The translations under genes and the position numbers were made by a program. The notes under the pieces were generated by a model. That model was not told the DNA's origin, did not search any database, and saw nothing but the letters and a program-made list of their open reading frames with translations. A DNA stretch of 64,000 nt from Halorarius litoreus. GTDB taxonomy: Archaea; Halobacteriota; Halobacteria; Halobacteriales; Haloarculaceae. The stretch is from assembly GCF_024362405.1 (NCBI RefSeq), contig NZ_CP101454.1:1054001-1118000 (forward strand), given 5' to 3'. Below, in pieces: positions 53,320 to 62,777 of this stretch (its first letter is position 1; each line of letters begins with the position of its first letter).

Positions 53320-54300
53320 TCAGTTCTCCTCGAACGGCAACTCTAGCTCCCAGTCGACCGCGTCGACGGCGGCGTCGAGCACGTCGTCGACGCCCTCGCC
53401 CTCGGTGATGCTCATGTAGTGGTCCGCCTCCACGTCGCGCGACTGGTCGCTCTTGTTACAGACCGTCAGGACGGGCACGTCGAACTTCTCGACGACCTCG
53501 TCGCGGAGTTCCAGTTGCGACTCCAGGGGGTAGCCACACGAGCCGCTCGCGTCGACGAGGAACAGCACGGTGTCGGCGAGGTGGGTGAGCGCGCTCACCG
53601 CTTGCGACTCGATGGCGTTGCGCTCCTCCGCGGGGCGGTCGAGCAGCCCGGGCGTGTCGATGAGCTGGTAGCGGATGCGGTCGCGCTCGAAGTGGCCGAC
53701 GCGAATCTGCTTGGTCGTAAAGGGGTACGAGGCGATCTCGTTGGACGCACGGGTGACCGCGTTGACGAACGACGACTTGCCGACGTTCGGGTAGCCAGCG
53801 ACGACCACCGCGGGTTCGTCCGGGCGGATGTCGGGGAGCGTCTTGAGTTCGTCACGCGCGTCGGCGATGGCGAGCAGGTCGTCTTCGACCTGCCGGGTGA
53901 CGGAGGCGAGCCGCGCGAACGCCTGCTTGCGGATCTTCCGCGCGGTATCGGGGTCGGCGTTGCGGATGCGACCGTGGTACTCGTTCTTGATTTTCTCGCA
54001 CTGTCGAGAGGCCCACATCACCTGCGAGAGGTGCTGGCGGAGCGTGTCGACGTTCAGGTCGTGGCGTCCGACGATGGCGTCGGCCATATCCCGGTAGAAG
54101 GGGTCGATGTCGTCGAAATCCGGCCACGACGTCACGACGTTCCCGAGGTTGTCGGAGAGGATGTTCGCGGCGGTCTGAAGCATCGACTCCTGCGCCTCGA
54201 CGCCTTTCTTGGCGTGGCCGGCGCGCGCAGCCCGTGAGAAGGCCTTGTCGATGAGTTCCTCCGACCGCGGGGTCGTGGGGAGGTCCTCGAAGATAGTCAT
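53320..54300 (-). CDS. NOG1-family GTPase
   Basis: 326 residues. An N-terminal helical NOG1 domain (PTTPRSEELIDKAFSRAARA, HLSQVMWASRQCEKIKNEY) precedes the GTPase: VAGYPNVGKSSFVNAVTRAS, the switch FTTKQIRVGHF, DTPGLLDRPAEERNAIE and TVCNKSDQSRD. NOG1 acts in 60S/50S ribosomal subunit assembly. Normal archaeal length. Confidence 0.94.
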   Translation of the reverse strand: MTIFEDLPTTPRSEELIDKAFSRAARAGHAKKGVEAQESMLQTAANILSDNLGNVVTSWPDFDDIDPFYRDMADAIVGRHDLNVDTLRQHLSQVMWASRQCEKIKNEYHGRIRNADPDTARKIRKQAFARLASVTRQVEDDLLAIADARDELKTLPDIRPDEPAVVVAGYPNVGKSSFVNAVTRASNEIASYPFTTKQIRVGHFERDRIRYQLIDTPGLLDRPAEERNAIESQAVSALTHLADTVLFLVDASGSCGYPLESQLELRDEVVEKFDVPVLTVCNKSDQSRDVEADHYMSITEGEGVDDVLDAAVDAVDWELELPFEEN

Positions 54301-54380
54301 TGCGCGTCTTTTGCCGCCGAGGCGTAAAAGGCCGTCCGTCCGAGCCGAAGGTTTAGGCCCCGTGCGGCCGCTGCTCGGGC

Positions 54381-54785
54381 ATGCGACTCCGTCCCCTCGC
54401 TGCCGGCACCGGAATCGCCCTCCTCGCCCCGATTCCCGCGGCCCTCCTCGGCGCTGACTGGCTCCTGACCCTCTGGCTCCTCGCCGGCGGCGTCGCCGGC
54501 TACCTCGCCGGTGGCTCCGGGGAGCGTGGCTTCGGCTACGGAGCCGGCGCGGGCCTCCTGACGCTCGGTGTCACCGGCCTGCTCACCGCCGTCGTCTGGG
54601 GTGGCTCGCTGCTCGGCCTGTTCGGCCCGTCGTTCGTGGAGGGTGCCGTCTACTTCCTCCGTGCTGCGTTCATGATGGGGTGGTTCATCGCGCTCGCAGC
54701 ACCGTTCATCGGGATAGGGGTCGTGTTCGTCATCCTCATGATGGGGCTGGCCGGCGCGGTCGGCGCGGTCTCCCGGTCGTCGTGA
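54381..54785 (+). CDS. Four-helix membrane protein, unknown
   Basis: 134 residues. Four hydrophobic segments: GTGIALLAPIPAALLGADWL, TLWLLAGGVAGYLAGG, AGLLTLGVTGLLTAVVWGG and IGIGVVFVILMMGLAGAVG; very rich in Gly/Ala/Leu. Similar haloarchaeal proteins lack functions. Divergent from NOG1. Confidence 0.72.
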   Translation: MRLRPLAAGTGIALLAPIPAALLGADWLLTLWLLAGGVAGYLAGGSGERGFGYGAGAGLLTLGVTGLLTAVVWGGSLLGLFGPSFVEGAVYFLRAAFMMGWFIALAAPFIGIGVVFVILMMGLAGAVGAVSRSS

Positions 54786-54842
54786 GGCGGCCACGATTCC
54801 CGTGACGTCAACCGTTTTGTGTCGTGCAGCCCTGGTGCTACT

Positions 54843-55163
54843 ATGGCCGACATCGACGCCGACGCACTCCTCCCGAACGACCGCGTGAAGCAGGCCGTGC
54901 TCGCGGGCGACATCACACAGTTGACGCGCGGGGCGAGCAACCGCTACGCAGAGGAAGGCGACACCTTCGACCTCGACGGCGAGCCGTTCGTGGTCACGAG
55001 CGTCGAGCATCGGACGCTGGGCGACTTCACGGACGCGGACGCACAGCGCGAGGGCTCCGAGTCGCTCGACGCGTACAAGGCGCGGATGGAGCGCGTGCAT
55101 CCGGGCGACTTCGAGTGGGACGACAGCGACGAGGTGCTGACCTACCGGTTCGAGCGCCGCTAG
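54843..55163 (+). CDS. ASCH/PUA-like domain protein
   Basis: 106 residues from ATG 54843. A small beta-barrel of the ASCH type: ITQLTRGASNRYAEEGDTF, FDLDGEPFVVTSVEHRTLGD and a final DEVLTYRFERR. ASCH domains are thought to bind RNA or act in RNA metabolism. Its stop overlaps the hisE stop in CTAG. Confidence 0.82.
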   Translation: MADIDADALLPNDRVKQAVLAGDITQLTRGASNRYAEEGDTFDLDGEPFVVTSVEHRTLGDFTDADAQREGSESLDAYKARMERVHPGDFEWDDSDEVLTYRFERR

Positions 55164-55465
55164 CGCCGCGATTCGAGTTCCGCGAGCAGGTCGTCGAGGT
55201 CCATCTCCTTCATCGACAGCAGCACCAGGAGGTGATAGACGATATCCGCCGACTCGTAGGCAATCTCCTCGCGGTCATCGTCCTTGGCGGCGAGAATCAG
55301 TTCGGTCGCCTCCTCGCCCAGTTTCTCGAGGACGTAGTTCTCGCCCTTCTCGTGGGTGAACAGCGTCGTCGTGTACGAGTCCTCCGGGAGCTCCTCCTTT
55401 CGGGACTCGATGACGGCGAACAGCTCTTCGAGGATGTCGCGGCTCTCGGCGTCCTGTTCAGGCAT
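55160..55465 (-). CDS. hisE: Phosphoribosyl-ATP diphosphatase (HisE)
   Basis: 101 residues, standard length. Helical MazG-like fold: ILEELFAVIESRKEELPEDS, then KLGEEATELILAAKDDDREE and ESADIVYHLLVLLSMKEM, with metal-binding Glu/Asp conserved. It hydrolyses phosphoribosyl-ATP to phosphoribosyl-AMP in histidine biosynthesis. Overlaps the upstream BFN gene by eight bases; other his genes are elsewhere. Confidence 0.95.
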   Translation of the reverse strand: MPEQDAESRDILEELFAVIESRKEELPEDSYTTTLFTHEKGENYVLEKLGEEATELILAAKDDDREEIAYESADIVYHLLVLLSMKEMDLDDLLAELESRR

Positions 55466-55907
55466 CCTCGACCACCTCGCGGAGGTCGCGCAGCTCCTCG
55501 AACTCCTCGGGGAGTTCGCGGCCGTCCTCGAACACCTCCTCGGAGACCTCGATGGGTGCGTTCGTGCGGGCGGCGAGCGCCAGCGAGTCGGAGGGGCGCG
55601 CGTCGACGACGACGCTGTCTCGGGGCGTGGCGATGTGGAGGTCCGCGATGTACGTGCCTTCGCGCAGTTCCGAGACGACGACGCGCTCGACCCGCCCGCC
55701 GAGTTCCTCCATCACGTCGAGCAGCAGGTCGTGGGTGAGCGGGCGGCCGATATCCTCGGCGTCGAGCCCCCGTCGGATGGCGACGGCCTCGTCGAAGCCG
55801 ACGAAGATGGGCAGCAGGTCGTCGCTGCCCGCGACCGCGAGCAGCACCACGGGAACCGGGCCGTTCGGCGTGCCCGCGACCTTCACCCCGTCGATAGAAG
55901 CGTCCAT
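55458..55907 (-). CDS. BFN/DUF151-family protein
   Basis: 149 residues. The family core is clear: VPVVLLAVAGSDDLLPIFVG, then EAVAIRRGLDAEDIGRPLTH, DLLLDVMEELGGRVERVVVS and DARPSDSLALAARTNAPIEV. Plant and bacterial relatives are called bifunctional nucleases. Archaeal role unknown. The stop overlaps the hisE start region by eight bases, so the two are co-translated. Confidence 0.9.
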   Translation of the reverse strand: MDASIDGVKVAGTPNGPVPVVLLAVAGSDDLLPIFVGFDEAVAIRRGLDAEDIGRPLTHDLLLDVMEELGGRVERVVVSELREGTYIADLHIATPRDSVVVDARPSDSLALAARTNAPIEVSEEVFEDGRELPEEFEELRDLREVVEDA

Positions 55908-55966
55908 ACGCGAGCGTGGTGACGGCAGGCGTTAAAGCCTCTGTCCGAGCGCATCCGGGCGCCGGG

Positions 55967-56566
55967 TCAGGACTCGGCCGCTGCCTGCCGGAAAAAGGCG
56001 AGGTCGTGAATCCGCGAATCGGCGGTGAGTTCCGGGTGGAAGGAGGTGGCGATGACCGGCCCCTGTTTGACCGCGACGGGGCGGCCCTCCCACTCGGCGA
56101 GCACCTCGACGTCCTCGCCCACCTCGTCGATGACGGGCGCGCGGATGAACACCGCCGGGAACGGCTCGTCGAGGCCCGTGACGTCGAGCGGTGCCTCGAA
56201 GGAGTCGACCTGTCGGCCGAACGCGTTGCGGTCGACGCTCACGTCGAGGACGCCGAGCGTCGCCACGCGGTCGTCTTTCGCGTCCGTCGAGGCGACGATG
56301 AGCCCCGCACACGTCGCGAGCACGGGCTTGCCGGCGGCGACGTGGTCGCGGATCTCGTCGTCGATGCCTTCCTGTGCGAGGAGTCGGGAGATGGTCGTCG
56401 ACTCGCCGCCGGGCATCAGCAGGACGTCGCAGTCGGGGACGAGTCCCGAGTCGCGTATCTCGACCACCTCGGCGTCCGTCTCGTGCGCCTCGGCGGCGCG
56501 ACGGATGGCGGCGGCGTGTTCGGAGACGTCGCCCTGGACGGCGACGACGCCGGCTCGCAGTGTCAT
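55967..56566 (-). CDS. pdxT: Glutaminase subunit of pyridoxal 5'-phosphate synthase (PdxT)
   Basis: 199 residues. Class I glutamine amidotransferase fold: AGVVAVQGDVSEHAAAIRRA, LLMPGGESTTISRLLAQEG, the Cys nucleophile in PVLATCAGLIVAS, the family motif SFEAPLDVTG and the catalytic His/Glu in IATSFHPELTAD. It supplies ammonia to PdxS for vitamin B6 synthesis. PdxS is not in the window. Confidence 0.94.
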   Translation of the reverse strand: MTLRAGVVAVQGDVSEHAAAIRRAAEAHETDAEVVEIRDSGLVPDCDVLLMPGGESTTISRLLAQEGIDDEIRDHVAAGKPVLATCAGLIVASTDAKDDRVATLGVLDVSVDRNAFGRQVDSFEAPLDVTGLDEPFPAVFIRAPVIDEVGEDVEVLAEWEGRPVAVKQGPVIATSFHPELTADSRIHDLAFFRQAAAES

Positions 56567-56626
56567 GACTACGCGTAGGAAGTGAACCGCGAAAAGGGCG
56601 ACGAAGCGCGACCTATCGGTTCGTCG

Positions 56627-56788
56627 TTACGCGACGACGTTCAGCACCATCACGAGGGCGCCGAACAGGAGGCCGAACGCGACGACGGTGCGGGGGTCGA
56701 TCGTCGGCGCGTTCCGGTCCTCGGAGTCGAAGTAGCGGACGAGGCCCGCACTGCTCATCAGCCCGCCGGAGTTCTGACCACTGCTCAT
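56627..56788 (-). CDS. secG: Preprotein translocase Sec61-beta/SecG subunit
   Basis: 53 residues from ATG 56788. The N-terminal [20 protein letters not shown] and a single C-terminal helix ([19 protein letters not shown]) match archaeal Sec61-beta. The tail-anchored protein assists the SecYE channel. Size is normal for archaea. Confidence 0.9.
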   Translation of the reverse strand: MSSGQNSGGLMSSAGLVRYFDSEDRNAPTIDPRTVVAFGLLFGALVMVLNVVA

Positions 56789-56920
56789 ACACCTCTCTGT
56801 GTACGTTCGAGGCGTAAGCCTTTCGGAGCGGTCGCGGACACGCTCGCCGGTTCCGCAGGGCACAGCCGGTGCGCGAGTGGGAAAGGTTTTAGCGGCCTGC
56901 TCAAGTACTGTTGAACGGTT

Positions 56921-57187
56921 ATGAGCGTTAGTCTCAAGGACTTCTACGCGGACTGGTGTGGCCCCTGCAAGACGCAGGACCCGATCCTGGAGGAGCTGGA
57001 AGCCGACTTCCCGGGCGTCAACTTCGAGAAGGTGAACGTCGACGAGGAGCAGGACGTCGCCAACGAGTATCAGGTGCGGTCCCTGCCGACCCTCGTCATC
57101 GAGAACGACGACGGCATCGTCGAGCGCTTCGTCGGCGTCACCCAGCGCGACGACATCGAAGCCGCGCTGCAGGAAGCCGGCGCGTAG
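56921..57187 (+). CDS. Thioredoxin
   Basis: 88 residues. Active site WCGPCK at about 12-17, then [20 protein letters not shown], the cis-Pro motif RSLPTLVI and a final helix. Lacks the first beta strand and helix of full-length thioredoxin (about 105 residues), a shortened form seen in other archaea. Cytoplasmic. Divergent from secG. Confidence 0.92.
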   Translation: MSVSLKDFYADWCGPCKTQDPILEELEADFPGVNFEKVNVDEEQDVANEYQVRSLPTLVIENDDGIVERFVGVTQRDDIEAALQEAGA

Positions 57188-57290
57188 ACCCAGTCCACGT
57201 TTTCCCGGCCACTACGTCGCGAGCCGCAGCACACGGTACCGTGCCGCCACCACCCGATAGCTTAAGCGCCGGGGACCGCTGGCTTGCGGT

Positions 57291-57668
57291 ATGGACGGCG
57301 AGATTTCCGCCGACGAGTTGGCCGACCTCCTCGAGTCGGGTGCGGACGTGCAGGTCGTCGACATCCGCTCACCCCCGGCGTTCGACCGCGGACACATCCC
57401 CGGGAGCGTCAACATCCCGTTCGCGGAACTCCCACAGCGCGTCGGCGAACTCGACGGCGCCGGGCGAGTCGTCACGGTCTGTCCCCACGGACAGGCGTCG
57501 GTGCAGGCCGCCCGGCTCATCGGGTCGTACGAGGGCACCGCAGCGACGCTCGTCGAGTCGCTCGCTCCCGGTATCGAGGGCTGGGCGGCCGAGCACGCGC
57601 TGGAGACGAGTGCCGACGACGAGCCCGCGAAGGCGAACCCTGACGAGGGGCCCGAGGCCCCCTTCTAA
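57291..57668 (+). CDS. Rhodanese-like domain protein
   Basis: 125 residues. Core motifs VQVVDIRSPPAFDRGHIPGS and NIPFAELPQRV, active-site loop VTVCPHGQASVQAARL with the catalytic Cys, then a hydrophilic tail. Probably a sulfurtransferase carrying persulfide. It follows thioredoxin by about 100 bases; the stop overlaps the next opposite gene (CTAA). Confidence 0.92.
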   Translation: MDGEISADELADLLESGADVQVVDIRSPPAFDRGHIPGSVNIPFAELPQRVGELDGAGRVVTVCPHGQASVQAARLIGSYEGTAATLVESLAPGIEGWAAEHALETSADDEPAKANPDEGPEAPF

Positions 57669-57922
57669 CGACGGCTACGCTGTCTGCGGATGCCCTGTCG
57701 GAGGTCGAACGTCGCGTCGAGTTCGTACACCGAGCCGGCGCTCGCGACGACGCCCACGAGGACGAGGCCGGCGGAGACCGGGTCGGTTCCCCCAAAGAGG
57801 AGCGTCATGACGACGAGCTGGAGGCCGACGAGGAAGACGAACGAGAGCAATAGCCCGTAGGCGACCACGCCGAGGACCGCCCAGAGGCCGTCCTCGATGG
57901 CGCGCCGCGTGGGCTCGTACAT
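57665..57922 (-). CDS. Small two-helix membrane protein
   Basis: 85 residues from ATG 57922. Two hydrophobic helices: LWAVLGVVAYGLLLSFVFLV with its extension, and VSAGLVLVGVVASAGSVYEL, then a basic C-terminus (RQGIRRQRSRR). Unknown function. The 150 bases upstream (57923-58075) hold no gene that I can support. Confidence 0.72.
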   Translation of the reverse strand: MYEPTRRAIEDGLWAVLGVVAYGLLLSFVFLVGLQLVVMTLLFGGTDPVSAGLVLVGVVASAGSVYELDATFDLRQGIRRQRSRR

Positions 57923-58075
57923 GTCGTTGGGTTTCGGGCCGAGTTGCACGGGCACGGTCGGCGGTTCCGCGCGGCGGTGCTTACGGTTTGCGGCCCCGGC
58001 GGTCGTTGCTCGGCGGGCACCGTGGCTCACAGGACGAGACGCGAGAGAACGGAGGCCGGCGGCTCGACGCAGCGG

Positions 58076-58396
<321 letters not shown>

Positions 58397-58412
58397 TTAA
58401 ACACTATCGGGA

Positions 58413-60692
58413 CTATGCACCCCGGTTTCTGCGGCGTGAGACGCCCGCGATGCCGGCGTCGGCCACCAGTTCGTCCGCGAGGTCGACCGCCTCGTCGGCC
58501 TCGGCCTCGGTGACGCGGCCGGCGTACGTGGCCCGCTCGTACAGCGTCGCCACGCGAGCCGCCCGCTCGTCACCCACGTCGGTGACGTACTGGCGGACCG
58601 TCTCGCCCGGCTCGCGGGGGCGGGCGTCCCGTCCGAGGACGTACTCGACGCGGGCGAGCGCGCGCTGGGTGTCCGAGACGGGGTCCTTCCGAGGTTGGTA
58701 GCGGAGCCACACCTCGCGGTAGGCGCGGCCGGTGACGCCCGCACGCCGCAGACCGGCGATGGCCGCGCCCGTGACGACGAGCCCGAGGCCCACCTGCTCG
58801 CGGGAGGGGAGCGACGGCAGCTCGAGCTGGAAGCCGCCGTCGCCGCCCCCGCCGGCAGGGTCGTTCGGGGTGAACCCCTGGAAGCCGTCCGAGGGGCTCG
58901 ACCCGTTGCCGCCGACGGGCGAGAGCCGCTGGTCGAGGTCCGGCGTCGGGGTGTCGTCGGACGTCGTGACCGGCTCGTCCGGGTCGGGCGTCGGCGTCCA
59001 CGAGTCGGGGCCGGTCCGGAACGTGTCGACGTTCGACTCGTTGTTCTCGCGCGCGCTGCCGAGTCGCTGCTGTTCAGCCGCGCTCCGCGGGCCGGCGGGC
59101 GTCGGGTCGAACCGCGTCCACCCGTGGTCGGGGAAGTACACCTCGACCCACGCGTGGGCGTTGAGCCCGCGGGCGACCCACGTGTCCCGGGCGACCTGTT
59201 CGCCGGGGGTGTAGCCGACGACGAACCGCGCGGGGACGTCGAGGGTGCGGAGCATCGTCACCATCGTCGTCGCGAAGTACGTGCAGTAGCCGGCGTCCAT
59301 CTCGAAGAGGAACGCGTCGGCGATGTCGCCGCTCGGCTTCTCCACGTCGAGCGAGTACGCGCGGTTGTTCTCCAGCCACTGCTCGACGACGCGGGCGGTG
59401 TCGTACGGGTTACTCGCGTTCGCGGTGATGCGCTCGGCGCGTGTCGCCACCCGCGCGGGCGTGTTCTCGGGGAGGGTGGTGTAGCGCGTCGCGATGACGT
59501 CGGGGTAGTCGGTGCCCGCGTCCCGCAGTTCCTGTGGGGAGGCGACCGGCACGCGCGAGGTGATGGTGTACGACTCGCCCTTCGAGAACGGCCGAACCGG
59601 GCGGATGTTCCCGCCGTCGACGACGTCCGCGCCGGTGTCGCTCTCCTGTATCTCGACGGGCTTCCACAGCGCCGGCATGTTCCCCATCCGGGCTTCGAGT
59701 TCGAACGTCTGGTCGACACTCCGGCTCCGGCCCGGCGGCGAGGCCAGCCGCCCCTCGTACGGCTCGCTGCCGCCCGTGCGGATCCAGCCGTCGCCGGTGT
59801 AGCGGTCGAACGAGCCGACGCGCCAGTAGCCCGGTTCGTCGCTCGAGACGGTGAAGCGCACCTTCGGCGAGAGGCTGATCGAGCCCGATATCTGGACGTT
59901 GTCGGCCGCTCCGAGGAGGTTCGCCTCGATGGTACCCCCGCCGCCGATACCGCCGAGCGGGTTGCCGCCGCGCCCCGACACCCGCCCCGGCACCACGTCG
60001 ACGAGGCTCGTGGCGACGACGACCGCGCCGAGTTCCACGAGGATGGCGCGGCGCGCGTCGTCGATCCCCTCGCCGTCGCCCTCGTCGGTGACGCCGGCAG
60101 CCTGGCGAGCCGCGTACTCGCGGTTGGCCACGTCGCCGAATCCCATCGCGCCGACGACGCCGATGGCGCCGAGCAGGGTAGTGGGCGCGTCAGCGTTCCC
60201 GGTGAGAACGAAGATGCCGAGCGTGAACCCCGCGACCGCCGCGCCCGCGACGTAGTGGCGCCGGAGCGCAAGATACCACGCGAGGAACGTCGGGCCGGGG
60301 GCAATGGCGAGCGCCCACGTCCCGGCGTTGACGATACGGAGGATGGAGAGCCCCGACAGCAGCGAGACGGAGTCGCCGACGAGCGGGCCGAGCGTCCCGT
60401 ACACCTCGACGTTGGCCGGAAGCGTGTTGATGTAGTAGACCGCGCCGGCGGCGACGAGCCCGACGGCCAGCAGGCCGGCGTATCGCGGTCTGACGAACCG
60501 CGCCAGCAGCGTGCCGGCGGCGATGGCACCGGCGACCGTCAGCAGCAGCAGTGAGGGGTCGCCCGCCACGTTCGCGATGAAGTGGAGGACGCTCACGTAC
60601 GCGGCGACGACGAGCGCCACCGAGCCGACGGCGAGCAGTCGCGGCAGGTCGAGCGCGCCGACGACCGGGAGCGAGCGGGTCGTCGTGCTCAT
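58413..60692 (-). CDS. Transglutaminase-like membrane protein (DUF3488 type)
   Basis: 759 residues. N-terminal ~200 residues hold six to seven hydrophobic helices. A large extracellular part follows, with a transglutaminase-like core: Cys in DAGYCTYFATTMVTMLRTLD, His in LNAHAWVEVYFPDHGWTRFD. A Pro/Thr/Asp-rich linker (about 560-600) and one more helix precede a cytoplasmic DUF4129-like tail. Such proteins accompany MoxR/DUF58 genes and may act in surface protein processing. Last gene of the operon. Confidence 0.92.
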   Translation of the reverse strand: MSTTTRSLPVVGALDLPRLLAVGSVALVVAAYVSVLHFIANVAGDPSLLLLTVAGAIAAGTLLARFVRPRYAGLLAVGLVAAGAVYYINTLPANVEVYGTLGPLVGDSVSLLSGLSILRIVNAGTWALAIAPGPTFLAWYLALRRHYVAGAAVAGFTLGIFVLTGNADAPTTLLGAIGVVGAMGFGDVANREYAARQAAGVTDEGDGEGIDDARRAILVELGAVVVATSLVDVVPGRVSGRGGNPLGGIGGGGTIEANLLGAADNVQISGSISLSPKVRFTVSSDEPGYWRVGSFDRYTGDGWIRTGGSEPYEGRLASPPGRSRSVDQTFELEARMGNMPALWKPVEIQESDTGADVVDGGNIRPVRPFSKGESYTITSRVPVASPQELRDAGTDYPDVIATRYTTLPENTPARVATRAERITANASNPYDTARVVEQWLENNRAYSLDVEKPSGDIADAFLFEMDAGYCTYFATTMVTMLRTLDVPARFVVGYTPGEQVARDTWVARGLNAHAWVEVYFPDHGWTRFDPTPAGPRSAAEQQRLGSARENNESNVDTFRTGPDSWTPTPDPDEPVTTSDDTPTPDLDQRLSPVGGNGSSPSDGFQGFTPNDPAGGGGDGGFQLELPSLPSREQVGLGLVVTGAAIAGLRRAGVTGRAYREVWLRYQPRKDPVSDTQRALARVEYVLGRDARPREPGETVRQYVTDVGDERAARVATLYERATYAGRVTEAEADEAVDLADELVADAGIAGVSRRRNRGA

Positions 60693-61690
60693 ACGGACAC
60701 CTCCGCGGTGGTCGCGTCGCGAGCGTCCGCCGACTCGTACCCGCCACCCAGCAACTCCGCGAACGGGAACGTCGAGCCGTTGGCGGTGACGTGGACGCCC
60801 TCGGCGTCGGCCCGGATGCGGACGTCGGCAGCCACGTCGCCCACCCGGCCCGCGGGGGTCCGCGCGAGGAGTTCGAGTAGCTCGTCGCGGTGCTGGTCAC
60901 CGCGGCCCTTCCGGACGTGGCCATCGGGCGCGTACACCTCGACTTCGAGGTCCATCGCGAGCAGGTGGACGGCGATGCTCGCGGCCGCGGACGCCATCTC
61001 GTCGGCGTAGCCGGTGTCGCCCTCGGCGACGAGCGTCAGTCCGCCCTCGTCCTCGCGGGCGAACTCCGCGACGACGAGGTCGCCGGCCTCGCGTTTCGCC
61101 GACGACGTCCAGTGGACGTCTCGCAGAGGGTCGCCGGGGACGTACTCGCGGAGCGTGTCGAACGCGTCGCGGTCCGCGGAGCCCGCCCGCTCGACGAGCC
61201 CCTGGAACGTTCGATTGGGAGCGATGGGCTCGACGACGGGGTAGACGAGCGCCGGCGTCGTGGTCCGGGCAACCGTCTCGCGGGCGACGACGCCGAGCGT
61301 GTCGCGCTGGACGATCTCTGTCGGACCGAGGTCGTGTTCCCCGCGCGCGAGCAGTTCGATCTCGTAGCTCGTCTTCCCGTCACCGGAGACGTACCGCTCG
61401 GCGTCGTCGACCGGCGCGACGCCCGACCCGGTGCGGTCGCGGACGGTGGCCGGGCCGCTCGCCTGGACCGTGAGCGGGATGGTCCGGGTCTCGCCGGGGA
61501 AGCCGGGAGCGGGTTTCCCCCGCGAGACGGTCGGGTCGGGTCGGCGGGCGAGCGAGACGACGCCGTACGCCAGCGTCACGAGCGCGGGACCGGCGACCGC
61601 GTTGAGCGACCGTGGCCCCGAGTGGGCGGCCAGCGCGATGGCCGCGATGGCGACGCCGAGGACGACGTACCCACGGCGCGTCGGCCTCAT
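60689..61690 (-). CDS. DUF58-family protein
   Basis: 333 residues. Two N-terminal helices (about 8-45), then a soluble part with YVPGDPLRDVHWTSSAKREA, the diagnostic DUF58 motif, and GDLVVAEFAREDEGGLTLVA, within a von Willebrand A-like fold. Overlaps the genes on either side by four bases. Works with MoxR in a chaperone-like module (family knowledge). Confidence 0.92.
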   Translation of the reverse strand: MRPTRRGYVVLGVAIAAIALAAHSGPRSLNAVAGPALVTLAYGVVSLARRPDPTVSRGKPAPGFPGETRTIPLTVQASGPATVRDRTGSGVAPVDDAERYVSGDGKTSYEIELLARGEHDLGPTEIVQRDTLGVVARETVARTTTPALVYPVVEPIAPNRTFQGLVERAGSADRDAFDTLREYVPGDPLRDVHWTSSAKREAGDLVVAEFAREDEGGLTLVAEGDTGYADEMASAAASIAVHLLAMDLEVEVYAPDGHVRKGRGDQHRDELLELLARTPAGRVGDVAADVRIRADAEGVHVTANGSTFPFAELLGGGYESADARDATTAEVSV

Positions 61691-62637
61691 GGCACGTCGA
61701 CACTCGCGAGCGCCTCCTCGACGAGCCTGGCTGCGGAGCCCTCGCCGCGACCCAGCCGGATCCGGTGGGTGAGCGTCGGCTCGGCCTCCTGCTGCACGTC
61801 GTCGGGGATGACGTAGTCACGGCCTTCGAGGACGGCACGCGCCTGTGCGGCCCGAAGGAGGGCGATGGACCCGCGTGGAGAGACGCCGAGCTGGGCGTTC
61901 TCGCGGGTGTAGCGGGCGAGGCTCGTCACGTACGCGCGGATGGGCTCCTCCACCGTGACCTCGCTCGTCGTCCGGCGCGCGGCGACGAGCTGGTCGACGG
62001 TCGCGACGGGGTCGAGCTCGGCGATGGGGTGGTCGCCGACCATCCGACCGAGCACCTCGTGTTCCTCCTGTTCGGACGGGTAGCCGAGGTGGAGCTTCAT
62101 CGTGAAGCGGTCGAGCTCTGCCGCCGGAAGCTCGTAGGTCCGGTCGCGCTCGACGGAGTTCTGCGTCGCGACGACGAAAAACGGGTTCGGCACCTTGTGC
62201 GTCGTGCCGTCGACGGTCACCTGCGCCTCCTCCATCGCTTCGAGGAGCGCGGACTGCGTCTTGGGGGGCGCGCGGTTGATCTCGTCACCGAGCAGGACGT
62301 TCGCGAAGACGGGGCCGGGGCGGAACTCGAACTCGCGGGTCTTCTGGTTGAAGACGTTGACGCCGGTGATGTCCGAGGGCAGGAGGTCGGGGGTGAACTG
62401 GACGCGCTTGAACTCGCACTCGAAGGAGGTGGCGACTGCGCGAGCGAGCATCGTCTTGCCGACGCCGGGCACGTCTTCGAGGAGGACGTGCCCACGACCC
62501 AGCATCGCCACGAGGAGGTGTTCGATGGCCGCCTCGTTGCCGACGATGACGCGGCCGACGTTCTCGATGACGTCGCGAGCGACCGCGCCCGCGTCGCTGA
62601 CCGGCAACGGCTCGGCGCGTGGCTGGGTGTCACTCAT
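61687..62637 (-). CDS. MoxR-family AAA+ ATPase
   Basis: 316 residues from ATG 62637; an ATG at 62652 would add five. Walker A EDVPGVGKTMLARAVA, Walker B LLGDEINRAPPKTQSALLEAM, sensor 1 FFVVATQNSVE and a C-terminal lid (SPRGSIALLRAAQARAVLEG). MoxR ATPases remodel or insert metal into partner proteins. First gene of a three-gene MoxR-DUF58-transglutaminase operon. Confidence 0.94.
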   Translation of the reverse strand: MSDTQPRAEPLPVSDAGAVARDVIENVGRVIVGNEAAIEHLLVAMLGRGHVLLEDVPGVGKTMLARAVATSFECEFKRVQFTPDLLPSDITGVNVFNQKTREFEFRPGPVFANVLLGDEINRAPPKTQSALLEAMEEAQVTVDGTTHKVPNPFFVVATQNSVERDRTYELPAAELDRFTMKLHLGYPSEQEEHEVLGRMVGDHPIAELDPVATVDQLVAARRTTSEVTVEEPIRAYVTSLARYTRENAQLGVSPRGSIALLRAAQARAVLEGRDYVIPDDVQQEAEPTLTHRIRLGRGEGSAARLVEEALASVDVP

Positions 62638-62777
62638 TGGCTCGGGAACCATACCGGGCGGTTTGCTCCGTGCGGTAAGTGCTTTCCCCTGACGGCCTGC
62701 GTGTCATTGTCGCACGAAACGGGCTGTAGCGTTGTAAGGCTGACTGCTACGGGTATCGAGGACTCAATAGCGGCAGA

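Noticed and set aside
58695-60554. 619-codon frame opposite the transglutaminase-like gene
   Set aside because: Shadow of a well-supported gene; composition is not protein-like.
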